Positions 26,103-33,752 of a stretch of DNA of 64,000 nucleotides are shown here, one piece after another. The stretch spans positions 310,001-374,000 of the forward strand of contig JAUQXA010000018.1 in assembly GCA_030834895.1 (NCBI GenBank), in the 5' to 3' direction. The notes under the pieces are model-generated. The model was not told the DNA's origin. It was given only the letters and a program-made list of their open reading frames with translations, and made no database searches. A program made the position numbers and the translations under genes. Positions within the stretch are counted from its first letter, which is position 1; the number at the start of each line of letters is the position of its first letter. The DNA comes from Anaerolineales bacterium (GTDB lineage: Bacteria; Chloroflexota; Anaerolineae; Anaerolineales; Villigracilaceae).

Positions 26103-27233
26103 ATGAAAAAAGTTTTATTGGCTTTAACGGTTTTGGCGCTTGCGATGCTTGCCTGCCAGGCGGCCACATTGCCCAGTCAGCAACCAGCGCCTTTGATCAT
26201 GGTACCCACGATTGCCCCAATCGATTCAAATGCTGTCAACCCCGCCTCTGAGCAGGAAGGTTTGGTGGCGCTCTATGAGACTGTCAGCGCCGGTACGGTT
26301 GCCATCATCACAGATACGGGACAGGGGTCGGGTTTTGTATTCGATGGGCAGGGAAACATCGTCACGAATTACCACGTCATCGAAGGCGCGGAGACGGTGG
26401 AGGTCCGGTTTACCTCCGGTTATATGGCGTATGGAAAAGTAATTGGCACCGACCTAGATTCCGACATTGCCATCGTCAAAGTGGATGCGCCTGCCTCTGA
26501 ACTTCGTCCGCTCCCGCTGGGTGACTCGACTACGCTGAAGGTTGGCCAGACGGTGATTGCCATTGGCAATCCCTTTGGCTTGAACAGTACCATGACCGTT
26601 GGCATTATCTCCGCATTGGGACGCACACTGGATTCGGCGCATCAAACCGGCGAAGGTAACTTCTTCACCGCTGGTGACATCATCCAGACCGACGCGGCAA
26701 TCAACCCCGGCAATTCGGGTGGCCCGCTTTTCAATATCAACGGCGAAGTGATCGGCATCAATCGCGCCATCCGCACCACCAACTTTACCGAGACCGGAGA
26801 GCCGGTCAATTCAGGTATCGGTTTTGCGATTTCAGTCAACATGGTGAAACGTGTTGCTCCGGTGTTGATCGAAACAGGCAAGTATGATTATCCTTACCTT
26901 GGAATTTCGGCCCTGCCAAGCGAACTCCTGACCCTGCCGGTGGTCGAAGCATTGGGCTTGAAGTCCTACACCGGCGCGTATGTCACAGATGTTGTCAAAG
27001 GCGGTCCTGCCGATAAGGCGGGAATCATTCCCGGTACAAAACCCACTGACATCCAAAACCTGTTGGGCGGTGGCGATTTGATTGTCGCCATAGATGGGCA
27101 TCCCGTCCGTACCTTCGATGAGATGCTCGCCTACCTCATCACCAACAAAGGTCCCGGCGACTCGGTGGTTCTGCAAGTCCTGCGTGGTGATGAACGGGTG
27201 GACGTGACCGTCGTCCTCGGAAGCAGGCCATAG
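26103..27233 (+). CDS. HtrA-like trypsin-type protease, lipoprotein
   Basis: The 376-residue protein has a lipoprotein-like signal peptide (LAMLAC, Cys18), a Ser/Pro linker, and a protease domain with triad His91 (TNYHVIEG), Asp121 (DSDIAIVKV) and Ser205 (NPGNSGGPL). A PDZ domain (about 285-370) follows. It is placed directly behind the CbpA-like gene, consistent with a protein quality-control pair, one cytoplasmic and one extracytoplasmic. It is clearly diverged from the HtrA at 19805. The lipobox is imperfect (Met at -3), so anchoring is probable, not certain. Confidence 0.92.
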   Translation: MKKVLLALTVLALAMLACQAATLPSQQPAPLIMVPTIAPIDSNAVNPASEQEGLVALYETVSAGTVAIITDTGQGSGFVFDGQGNIVTNYHVIEGAETVEVRFTSGYMAYGKVIGTDLDSDIAIVKVDAPASELRPLPLGDSTTLKVGQTVIAIGNPFGLNSTMTVGIISALGRTLDSAHQTGEGNFFTAGDIIQTDAAINPGNSGGPLFNINGEVIGINRAIRTTNFTETGEPVNSGIGFAISVNMVKRVAPVLIETGKYDYPYLGISALPSELLTLPVVEALGLKSYTGAYVTDVVKGGPADKAGIIPGTKPTDIQNLLGGGDLIVAIDGHPVRTFDEMLAYLITNKGPGDSVVLQVLRGDERVDVTVVLGSRP

Positions 27234-27247
27234 AAAACATAAAATGG

Positions 27248-27285
27248 AAAGGCTCCACAGACTGAAACCTGTGGAGCCTTTTTGT
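27248..27285 (+). terminator. Rho-independent terminator after the HtrA-like gene
   Basis: A 13-bp stem (27248-27260 with 27269-27281) is followed by a T-rich run that contains TTTTT. It ends the dnaJ-htrA pair. Confidence 0.9.
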
Positions 27286-27337
27286 TTGGCTGTTAAAACC
27301 GTTCCTGTGGCGGTTTTATTCCATAATACCCTCGGCG

Positions 27338-27379
27338 CACAAATTGCGCTTCCCGCAGGGTAAAAAGGCGCAATTTGTG
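27338..27379. other. Long inverted repeat upstream of the CitE-like gene
   Basis: CACAAATTGCGC (27338-27349) is the exact complement of GCGCAATTTGTG (27368-27379). Outer ATACCC and GGGTAT may extend the pairing. It is centred about 110 nt before the start codon of the next gene, with a GGTATACTTGA stretch right after it. It may be an operator or an mRNA structure. Confidence 0.45.
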
Positions 27380-27468
27380 ACCGTGTTGGGTATACTTGAC
27401 CCGGGAAAATTGAAAACCTTTTTGAAGGTGTTTCGTTTTATCTGATTTATTTAAATTGGGAGATTATT

Positions 27469-28335
27469 ATGCACTCACGACGCGCATTGCTTTACATGCC
27501 CGGCGACAACTGGAAGATGATCACCAAGTCCATCACTCTCGGCGTGGACTGCATCTGCATGGATATGGAGGACGGGACTGCCATCAACAAAAAGGCTGAG
27601 GCGCGAGCCACGATTACCCGCGCTTTGCGGGAATTGGATTTTGGCGCGAGCGAAAGACTGGCTCGCATCAACTCAGTGGGGTCTGGCTGGGAAAAGGACG
27701 ACATCGAAGCCGTCCTGCCGTACCATCCCCATGGGATCGTGATTCCCAAGGTCGAGGCCTTCGACCAGGTGGAATGGGCAAGCCGCATCATCGAATCGGC
27801 GGAGTTGATGCATGGCTGGCAGGTCAATTCCATCCGCGTGTTGATCGGCGTGGAAACTGCAAAAGGGATTTTGAATCTCAAAGAGATTGCGGCGCATCCG
27901 CGTCTGGATGCGATCATCTTCGGCGGCGAGGACTTTGCCGCTTCGGTTGGCGCGACGCGAACAAAGGAGGCAACCGAATTGCTCTATGCGCGTCAGGCGG
28001 TAGTGGTGGCTTGTGCCGCCAATGATTTGCAGGCAATTGACATCGTGAACATTGATTACAGGGACATCGAAGCCTTGCGCGCCGAAGCGGAGTTTGGCGC
28101 ACGGCTTGGCTACAGCGGAAAACAGATCATCCACCCGGCGCAGGTTCAGCCGGTACAGACCGCCTTCACGCCAAACGATGAAACGATTGTCCATGCCAGG
28201 CGTATCGTCGAAACCTTTGAAGCAAGTCAAAGAGAGGGGAAGGGAGCGTACTCGCTGGATGGTAAGATGATCGATAAGCCACTGTTGAAGAATGCCCAAA
28301 AGGTGTTGGACAGGGCAAAAGCGGCAGGGAAATGA
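27469..28335 (+). CDS. CitE-like CoA-ester lyase (HpcH/HpaI family)
   Basis: The 288-residue TIM-barrel protein begins RRALLYMPGDNWKMITKS and has CMDMEDGTA, VIPKVEAF and IFGGEDFAASVGATRT. This is the pattern of citrate lyase beta-like and malyl-, citramalyl- or beta-methylmalyl-CoA lyases: Mg2+ ligands are the Glu in VIPKVE and the Asp in GGEDFA. No CitD/CitF genes are nearby, so a stand-alone CoA-ester lyase or thioesterase is more likely than citrate lyase. The start follows GGGAGATTATT. Confidence 0.88.
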   Translation: MHSRRALLYMPGDNWKMITKSITLGVDCICMDMEDGTAINKKAEARATITRALRELDFGASERLARINSVGSGWEKDDIEAVLPYHPHGIVIPKVEAFDQVEWASRIIESAELMHGWQVNSIRVLIGVETAKGILNLKEIAAHPRLDAIIFGGEDFAASVGATRTKEATELLYARQAVVVACAANDLQAIDIVNIDYRDIEALRAEAEFGARLGYSGKQIIHPAQVQPVQTAFTPNDETIVHARRIVETFEASQREGKGAYSLDGKMIDKPLLKNAQKVLDRAKAAGK

Positions 28336-28350
28336 ACACAGGAGATTACA

Positions 28351-29196
28351 TTGTTATCCATTCTATTAGGTCTCGGGGCGGCGCTTAGCTGGGGAACGGG
28401 TGATTTCACAGGTGGGCTGGCTTCGCGCAAGACGGGCGCGTACCGTGCGGTTTTTTACAGCGAAATCATTGGCGTGTTCCTGCTGTTGATTTACCTGGGT
28501 GTTTCCGGGGAATCGTTTCCGGAAATCAGGGCAATTCTCTTTGCTGCATTTGCGGGCGTGATCGGTACATTTGGCTTGATACTTTTATATCATTCCATGA
28601 CGCTGGGGTTGATGAGCATTTCCGCGCCTGTCTCGGCGTTGCTTGCCGCCGTGTTGCCGGTGGTTGTCGGCGCTTTCAAAGAGGGGTTGCCCGATCTGCC
28701 GATATTCCTGGGTTTTGGGTTTGCGCTCTCCGCAGTTTGGCTGGTTTCCCAAAGTCAAGGCGGAATGAAGGACATACTTTCCCATATTTCCGATTTGAAA
28801 TTGCCCCTGCTGGCTGGGATTGGATTTGGTCTGTATTTCATCTTCATGCACGAATCCACCGCTACAGGGGCGCGAGTTTGGCCCATGCTGGCGTCACGCA
28901 CGGGAGGCTCCATCCTGATCGCAGTCTACATGCTCATCAGCCGTACTTCACTCAAAGTGGGGGACAAATCCGCCTGGGTCTTCCTCATCCTCAATGGTTT
29001 CTTTGACGTCGGCGGAAATGTGTTCTTCGTGTACGCAGGTCAGGCGGGGCGGCTTGACGTTGCCTCGGTGTTGAGTTCCCTTTTCTCAGGTGTTACCGTC
29101 ATGCTAGCCTGGATATTTCTCCGCGAACGCCTCACCCGCGGACAGTGGGTCGGTGTTCTTTCAGCTTTGATAGCCATCATTTTGATGACGATATAA
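28351..29196 (+). CDS. EamA/DMT-family transporter
   Basis: The 281-residue protein has ten hydrophobic segments in two EamA repeats (LGLGAALSWGTGDFTGGLASRK at the start; ASVLSSLFSGVTVMLAWIFLRERL at the end). It starts at TTG, nine nt after AGGAG, 15 nt behind the CitE-like gene, so the two are probably co-transcribed. The substrate is unknown. Confidence 0.87.
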   Translation: MLSILLGLGAALSWGTGDFTGGLASRKTGAYRAVFYSEIIGVFLLLIYLGVSGESFPEIRAILFAAFAGVIGTFGLILLYHSMTLGLMSISAPVSALLAAVLPVVVGAFKEGLPDLPIFLGFGFALSAVWLVSQSQGGMKDILSHISDLKLPLLAGIGFGLYFIFMHESTATGARVWPMLASRTGGSILIAVYMLISRTSLKVGDKSAWVFLILNGFFDVGGNVFFVYAGQAGRLDVASVLSSLFSGVTVMLAWIFLRERLTRGQWVGVLSALIAIILMTI

Positions 29197-29277
29197 CCCA
29201 ATTTCTGTGGTAGACTCCCGTCCGCTCTCATTGGAGAGTAAATTTTCTGGGAAGTTGTTTTGATCACTCTGGACTAC

Positions 29278-29307
29278 AAGCCCGATGAAGTTTGGTCGGG
29301 CTTTTTT
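29278..29307 (+). terminator. Rho-independent terminator after the EamA gene
   Basis: AAGCCCGA (29278-29285) pairs with TCGGGCTT (29296-29303) and runs into six T residues. Confidence 0.85.
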
Positions 29308-29397
29308 GTTGGGCGGGTTTGCTTGCAAAAGTAAACTTTGTTGACAGGAAGAAAGTTAAGCGGAGTCATCGAAACATCCCGCATTATGTCATTGCGA

Positions 29398-29491
29398 GGG
29401 CGTTAGCCCGACACTTGCACCGTGCGCCAGTGCGGTGAGCAATCTCCACTTATAAGGAGATTGCTTCGCTCCTTACAGTCGTCGCAATGAC
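29398..29491. repeat. GTCATTGCGAG-type interspersed palindromic element with inner modules
   Basis: The 94-bp element has exact arms GTCATTGCGA and TCGCAATGAC. Nested inside are a GACACTTGC...CGCCAGTGC module (29410-29433) and a second palindrome, GCAATCTCC...GGAGATTGC. It ends 17 nt before the helicase start codon. The 29197-29507 gap otherwise holds only the EamA terminator. Confidence 0.8.
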
Positions 29492-29507
29492 ATCAAAGGA
29501 CTAAACA

Positions 29508-31169
29508 ATGACAACCGATTTTTCTTCTCTTAACCTGCGTGACGAGATCATGCAGGCGATCACCGAACTTGGCTATGCCGAGCCAACCCCCATTCAAGCG
29601 GGCATGATTCCGCTCATGCTCACCGGCGCGGACGTGATCGGTCAAGCCCAGACCGGTACCGGCAAGACCGCCGCCTTCGCCCTCCCCATTCTTCAAAATT
29701 TCAAACCGCAGCAACATCCGCAGGCGTTGGTGCTTGCGCCCACCCGCGAGCTTGCCTTGCAGGTTGCCGACTCGATGGTCCAGTACGGCAAGTACCTGCG
29801 GGTGCGAGTCCTCGCCGTCTATGGCGGACAACCCTACAGTCCGCAGATCAACAGCCTCAAGCGCGGCGTGGATATTGTCGTTGGCACACCGGGACGTTTG
29901 AACGACTTGCTCGAACGCGGCGTCCTCAACCTGAGCGAGATCAAGACCGTCGTTCTCGATGAGGCGGATGAAATGCTCAATATGGGGTTCATCGAAGAAG
30001 TTGAAAAGATTCTGGCGACGACTCCGCCCGAACGTCAGACCGCCCTATTCAGCGCCACCATGCCCGCGCGGATTCGCAAACTGGCGGATGGTTTCATGCG
30101 CGACCCGCAGTCGGTCATCGTCAAGAAGAGCACGCTTACCCTTTCCACTACCGAACAGCGTTATTACCTTGTCCATGAGAACGACAAGACCAACGCGCTG
30201 ACCCGCCTCTTCGAGATCGAACCCATTCACAGCGCGTTGATCTTCGCCCGCACGCGCGCCGAGACCAGCACCCTCGCCAATGAACTCGTCGTGCGCGGAA
30301 TCCCAGCCGAAGCCATTCACGGCGATCTGGATCAGAATGCCCGCGAGCGTGTGCTGGGACGTTTTCGCGCCAACCAGTTGAAGGTGTTGGTTGCGACTGA
30401 TGTCGCTGCGCGAGGTTTGGACATCGACGATATTTCGCACGTTTTCAACTATCACCTGCCTGACGATGCAGAGGTGTACGTCCACCGCATTGGGCGCACG
30501 GGACGCGCCGGCAAGACGGGCATTGCCATCACCCTGCTTTCTCCGCGGGAGAAGCGCCGCATGAGAGAGGTTGAAGCGTTGACCAAGCAGGTTGTGACGA
30601 AGATGGAGTTGCCGACCACCACCGAAATCATCCGTCACCGCGAATCGAAAACCGTTGAAAACTTGAAGGTCTGGCTTGGGCGCGGACGTTTCAAGCGCGA
30701 ACTGGAGATGGTGCAGGAATTGATTGAAGCAGGTCACGAACCGATCAACATTGCCGCCGCCGCCATCAAGATCGCGCGCGCCGACGAGAAACAGCGTCCG
30801 ATTGCCGAGGTGTCCGAGGTGAAGGCGGAGTTTTCCCGCAAGCCTGAGCGTGGTTTTGGACGCGACTCGAAGGGCGGTAAACCCGCTGGCAGGCGCGAGT
30901 TCGCCCAAAAGCCCGGTCGCCGCGATTCGCACGAGGAGGGTATGATCCGCTTGAAGATCAACAAAGGCAAGGCGCACAACATCCGCCCGAACGACATCGT
31001 GGGACAGATCGCCTTCCATGCCAACATCCCCGGCTATACCATCGGCAAGATTCGCATAGAGGACAAGTACAGTTTTGTGGATGTGCCCGAGGAATTTGTG
31101 GATCAGGTCATCAAGCACAGCGGCAACTACAAGATCGGCAAGGAAAAGTTCAGCGTGGTCAAGTCGTAG
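29508..31169 (+). CDS. DEAD-box ATP-dependent RNA helicase with DbpA-like RNA-binding domain
   Basis: The 553-residue protein contains all DEAD-box motifs: the Q motif (YAEPTPIQAGMI), I (AQTGTGKT), Ia (PTRELALQ), II (DEAD), III (SAT), V (ATDVAARGLDID) and VI (HRIGRTGRAGKTG). A basic linker (about 435-470) leads to a C-terminal DbpA-type RNA-binding domain (MIRLKINKGKAHNIRP to the end). It probably acts in ribosome assembly or RNA decay, and its position before a cold-shock gene fits a CsdA/DeaD-like role in cold adaptation. That role is inferred from context. Confidence 0.95.
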   Translation: MTTDFSSLNLRDEIMQAITELGYAEPTPIQAGMIPLMLTGADVIGQAQTGTGKTAAFALPILQNFKPQQHPQALVLAPTRELALQVADSMVQYGKYLRVRVLAVYGGQPYSPQINSLKRGVDIVVGTPGRLNDLLERGVLNLSEIKTVVLDEADEMLNMGFIEEVEKILATTPPERQTALFSATMPARIRKLADGFMRDPQSVIVKKSTLTLSTTEQRYYLVHENDKTNALTRLFEIEPIHSALIFARTRAETSTLANELVVRGIPAEAIHGDLDQNARERVLGRFRANQLKVLVATDVAARGLDIDDISHVFNYHLPDDAEVYVHRIGRTGRAGKTGIAITLLSPREKRRMREVEALTKQVVTKMELPTTTEIIRHRESKTVENLKVWLGRGRFKRELEMVQELIEAGHEPINIAAAAIKIARADEKQRPIAEVSEVKAEFSRKPERGFGRDSKGGKPAGRREFAQKPGRRDSHEEGMIRLKINKGKAHNIRPNDIVGQIAFHANIPGYTIGKIRIEDKYSFVDVPEEFVDQVIKHSGNYKIGKEKFSVVKS

Positions 31170-31276
31170 GAAACCGCTCCGATAATTGGTGGCGATATTT
31201 CATTGACATATCCGCATCTGCGTGATAAATTAACGCCACGTACGGATACCAGTAAGTTCGCTTTGGAAGTATAACC

Positions 31277-31315
31277 AACGGCTCATGGGTAAAAGTCCAT
31301 GAGCCGTTTTGTTTT
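31277..31315 (+). terminator. Rho-independent terminator between helicase and csp genes
   Basis: A 12-bp stem (31277-31288 with 31297-31308) is followed by TTTTGTTTT. It lies about 110 nt after the helicase stop codon and 60 nt before the cold-shock gene. Confidence 0.88.
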
Positions 31316-31374
31316 GTCTGTTCTGGCGAAAGAACCGGATCCTCCAAATTTTTTTCTTGCCTAAGGAGGCAAAC

Positions 31375-31587
31375 ATGTCAGAACGTATTCTTGGAACAGT
31401 CAAATGGTTTAACGGAAGCAAGGGCTACGGCTTTCTCGCCCGCGAAAGCGGCGCGGATGTCTTCGTCCACTTCTCCGCGATCCAGGGTGACGGTTTCAAA
31501 AACCTTGAAGAAGGTCAGAAAGTCGAATTCACCGTTGAGAAAGGCCCCAAGGGTCCGCAGGCTACCAACGTAGTTATCCTCAGCTAA
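31375..31587 (+). CDS. Cold-shock protein (CspA family)
   Basis: The 70-residue protein is a single cold-shock domain with the RNA-binding motifs KGYGFL (RNP1) and VFVHFS (RNP2). It binds single-stranded RNA and DNA in the cytoplasm. The start is set by TAAGGAGGCAAAC directly upstream; the open frame before that crosses a terminator. The upstream leader is short (about 60 nt after the terminator), so it does not have room for the long thermosensing leader of E. coli cspA. Confidence 0.97.
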   Translation: MSERILGTVKWFNGSKGYGFLARESGADVFVHFSAIQGDGFKNLEEGQKVEFTVEKGPKGPQATNVVILS

Positions 31588-31602
31588 TTCAGACTGAATA
31601 CG

Positions 31603-31638
31603 AAAACTCCCCAGGATGAAAATCCCGGGGAGTTTTTT
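31603..31638 (+). terminator. Rho-independent terminator of the cold-shock gene
   Basis: AAAACTCCCC (31603-31612) pairs with GGGGAGTTTT (31627-31636), running into a T-rich tail. Confidence 0.9.
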
Positions 31639-31652
31639 GATTTGAAAGGTTA

Positions 31653-31717
31653 CTTCGTGTTGAGCGTAGTCGAAGCACGGTTTGTCTGATGTCCGCCCTT
31701 CGGCTTCGCTCAGGGCG
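31653..31717. repeat. Repeat (TTGAGCGTAGTCGAAG / CGCCCTTCGGCTTCGCTCAGGGCG) between convergent genes
   Basis: The first part, CTTCGTGTTGAGCGTAGTCGAAG, has complementary ends. The second is a hairpin with CGCCCT (31694-31699) and AGGGCG (31712-31717). It overlaps the last codons of ppgK and supplies its TGA. A related CTCCGGGCTCCGCTCAGGACAGG word lies inside the STAND gene near 49404-49426. Confidence 0.6.
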
Positions 31718-32447
31718 ATTTTTTTGCCGCCAGCGCCGCGCCGACGATGCCCGCCTGGTTAAGCATTTGCGCGGGGATGACGGGCGTTTCAATCGTCAGC
31801 AGGGGCAGGAATTTTTCGTGTTCCTTGCTGATTCCGCCGCCGACGATGAACAGGTCGGGCCAGAAGAGTTTTTCCATGCGTTTCATGTATTTGTTCAGGC
31901 GTTTGGCGTATTTCTTCCATGAAAGGTCTTCGCGCTGACGTGCCGCGTCCGAGGCGCGGAATTCGGCATCCTCGCCGTCCAGTTCCATGTGACCAAACTC
32001 GGTGTTAGGGAGCAGGTGTCCGCGGTGGAAGATGGCGGTGCCGATGCCCGTCCCCAAAGTCAGCATGATGACGGTGCCGGGTTGTCCGCGTCCCGCGCCG
32101 AAGGCCATTTCCGCCAGTCCCGCCGCATCCGCGTCGTTGACGAGGGTGCAGTCACAGCCGGTGATTTTGGTGAAGAGCGCGTCCGCGTTGACGCCGACCC
32201 ACTTCTCGGAGATGTTGGCCGCCATCATGGCCACGCCGCCCTTGATCGGCGCGGGGAAGCCGATGCCGATGGGACCGTCCCATTTGAAGGATTCGGCGAT
32301 CTGTTTCACCACCTCTGCGACGGGTTCGGGCTCCGCGTTCCTTGGGGTCTTGATGCGAAGCCGTTCTGCCGCCAGTTCCCCCGTTTCGATATCCACGGGC
32401 GCGCCCTTGATGCCCGATCCGCCTACGTCAATTCCGAGAGTTTGCAT
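31710..32447 (-). CDS. ppgK: Polyphosphate glucokinase (ROK family)
   Basis: The enzyme phosphorylates glucose using polyphosphate (and often ATP). The 245-residue protein starts [19 protein letters not shown], a ROK phosphate-binding loop, and contains [19 protein letters not shown] (catalytic Asp) and [13 protein letters not shown], both characteristic of PpgK. Length and order fit the family. The ATG at 32447 is preferred over an upstream frame extension that does not resemble any ROK protein. The stop codon falls inside a repeat element. Confidence 0.92.
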   Translation of the reverse strand: MQTLGIDVGGSGIKGAPVDIETGELAAERLRIKTPRNAEPEPVAEVVKQIAESFKWDGPIGIGFPAPIKGGVAMMAANISEKWVGVNADALFTKITGCDCTLVNDADAAGLAEMAFGAGRGQPGTVIMLTLGTGIGTAIFHRGHLLPNTEFGHMELDGEDAEFRASDAARQREDLSWKKYAKRLNKYMKRMEKLFWPDLFIVGGGISKEHEKFLPLLTIETPVIPAQMLNQAGIVGAALAAKKSP

Positions 32448-32831
32448 GGTCTGTTCCTGAGTTTGGATTTTAATCTGCTGGTATTTAACCACAAATACCG
32501 TGAGATGCAAACCTTTCTTTTTTGTTTTGTGGTCTTTCAAAAATGTTAGTATCACTTATGAGCCTATTATTGTAGAATGAAAATAGGCAAGACTGAACCA
32601 ATACAATTTACATAAATGGCGGGACTTTGAATTAGATTTCTCCCCATCCAAGTCAAATTCCCACCAGTTTTATCCCACTGAGGAAAGCTGTTTTTGTTCC
32701 CTGTTCGTATTGGATTATGCAGCATCGACATGCAGAAAGGAGGATTTATTGCCAGTATAGGATGAGTATAGGACGGGTATAGGATGACTATAGGACAAAA
32801 ATCAACCAAACTACATGAAAAGGAGTTCAAT
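32448..32831. promoter_or_regulatory. Divergent intergenic region with 11-bp direct repeats
   Basis: This 384-nt A/T-rich gap separates ppgK from the gene at 32832. It contains the four direct repeats at 32755-32798 and a good Shine-Dalgarno AAAAGGAG just before 32832. A stray AAGGAGG at 32738-32744 leads to no open frame. Nothing else is recognisable. Confidence 0.4.
32755..32798. repeat. Four tandem 11-bp direct repeats (GTATAGGATGA)
   Basis: The copies are GTATAGGATGA, GTATAGGACGG, GTATAGGATGA and CTATAGGACAA, in immediate succession. The 11-bp period is about one helical turn, so a protein binding each copy would sit on one face of the DNA. They end 33 nt before the start codon of the next gene. 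Confidence 0.85.
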
Positions 32832-33380
32832 ATGGCAACAGTACGTAATAATATCGTAATTAAAGGTCTCAGCGGCTCGCTTGGAGACCAACTTGTCATT
32901 AAGAACGACAAGGCGGGACGGACAATTGTAGCGGTAAAGCCCGAATTCAACCCCAACTATGCCTTTTCCGAGGCACAAATGGCAGTACAGGAAAAATTCC
33001 GTGAAGCTACTGTCTACGCAAAAACCGTCAAGGGCGATGAGATTTATGTCAATAAAGCCAACGGTTCAGTCCAAAGCCCGTATAACGTGGCTATAGCAGA
33101 TTGGTTCCATGCGCCGGAAATTCTCGAATTGGATGCAAGCGCGTGGAATGGCGCACCAGGACAAGTGATTCGCATCAAGGCGATGGATGATGTGCAGGTG
33201 ACACAAGTAAGCGTGGCCATTACCGACGGCGCTGGCACGGTTTCGGAGCAAGGACAGGCTGTACGTTCGGATGGGTTGTGGTGGAATTACACTACGACTG
33301 CAACTGCTCCCGAGGGACCGCGCATTGTGGCGACGGCACGAGACCTGCCGGGGCATATTGCAGAACTCAATTTGGATTAA
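32832..33380 (+). CDS. Hypothetical protein, 182 aa
   Basis: The protein starts MATVRNNIVIKGLSGSLGDQLVIKNDKAGRTIVAVKP, after AAAAGGAG at good spacing. The N-terminal part is predicted beta-rich with a GxxGSLGDQLVI turn reminiscent of short proteins found in Bacteroidetes and other groups; I know no function. The C-terminal part (about 110-180) looks like an Ig-like beta domain (VIRIKAMDDVQVTQVSVAITDGAG). No signal peptide or membrane segment is visible. Its control region has four 11-bp direct repeats. Confidence 0.7.
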   Translation: MATVRNNIVIKGLSGSLGDQLVIKNDKAGRTIVAVKPEFNPNYAFSEAQMAVQEKFREATVYAKTVKGDEIYVNKANGSVQSPYNVAIADWFHAPEILELDASAWNGAPGQVIRIKAMDDVQVTQVSVAITDGAGTVSEQGQAVRSDGLWWNYTTTATAPEGPRIVATARDLPGHIAELNLD

Positions 33381-33399
33381 GTCCTGACTCCTCTCCCAG

Positions 33400-33436
33400 C
33401 CCCTCCTCATCTGGAAGAACGCCAGATGGGGAGGGG
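33400..33436. repeat. CCCCTCC/GGAGGGG palindrome
   Basis: CCCCTCCTCATCTGG (33400-33414) pairs with CCAGATGGGGAGGGG (33422-33436) with one T-G wobble. There is no T-run. It follows the 182-aa gene and may act as a transcript end or belong to the dispersed palindromes. Confidence 0.6.
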
Positions 33437-33480
33437 AACAAAGAGGTGGGGTATACTCGAAAACAGCAAGAAAATACCCC

Positions 33481-33681
33481 ATGAAAACCTTGCGGATAAT
33501 CCTAACTCCCCTACTTGTCATACCGATTTCATTATTAGTATTTCACGTTCTATACCCTTATAAATGGTCTGCTGAAGTGGAATATCTTTATGCGCTTTTT
33601 GGATTACCAATTGGAACGTTCAATTATTGGGCATGGTTTGAGCCAATCATTATTGAAAGGCTCTTTTTCATGAAAGAATAG
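33481..33681 (+). CDS. Small membrane protein, 66 aa
   Basis: The product has an N-terminal hydrophobic segment (LRIILTPLLVIPISLLVFHVLYP) and a second aromatic-rich one (YALFGLPIGTFNYWAWF). No strong ribosome binding site is visible. Codon use is plausible, but there are no recognisable homologs, so this could be a chance frame. It lies just upstream of the restriction-modification genes. Confidence 0.4.
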   Translation: MKTLRIILTPLLVIPISLLVFHVLYPYKWSAEVEYLYALFGLPIGTFNYWAWFEPIIIERLFFMKE

Positions 33682-33717
33682 AGATAAGAATTAAAAGTGA
33701 TCTTTCAGAGCTAATGC

Positions 33718-33723
33718 TATAAT
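33718..33723 (+). promoter_or_regulatory. -10 box (TATAAT) upstream of the R-M genes
   Basis: TATAAT ends 29 nt before the ATG at 33753, with weak -35 sequence. A GAGGG ribosome-binding-like stretch lies between. It is the best promoter candidate for the nuclease-methylase gene. Confidence 0.35.
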
Positions 33724-33752
33724 CGTTTCACCACACTTTCGAGGGTATAAAA

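Noticed and set aside
30045..31118. Minus-strand frame of about 357 codons antisense to the DEAD-box helicase
   Set aside because: All helicase motifs are on the plus strand; the antisense product is a shadow of GC-rich codons.
32755..32798. Direct repeats considered as a minimal CRISPR
   Set aside because: The units are contiguous 11-mers without spacers and no cas gene is near.
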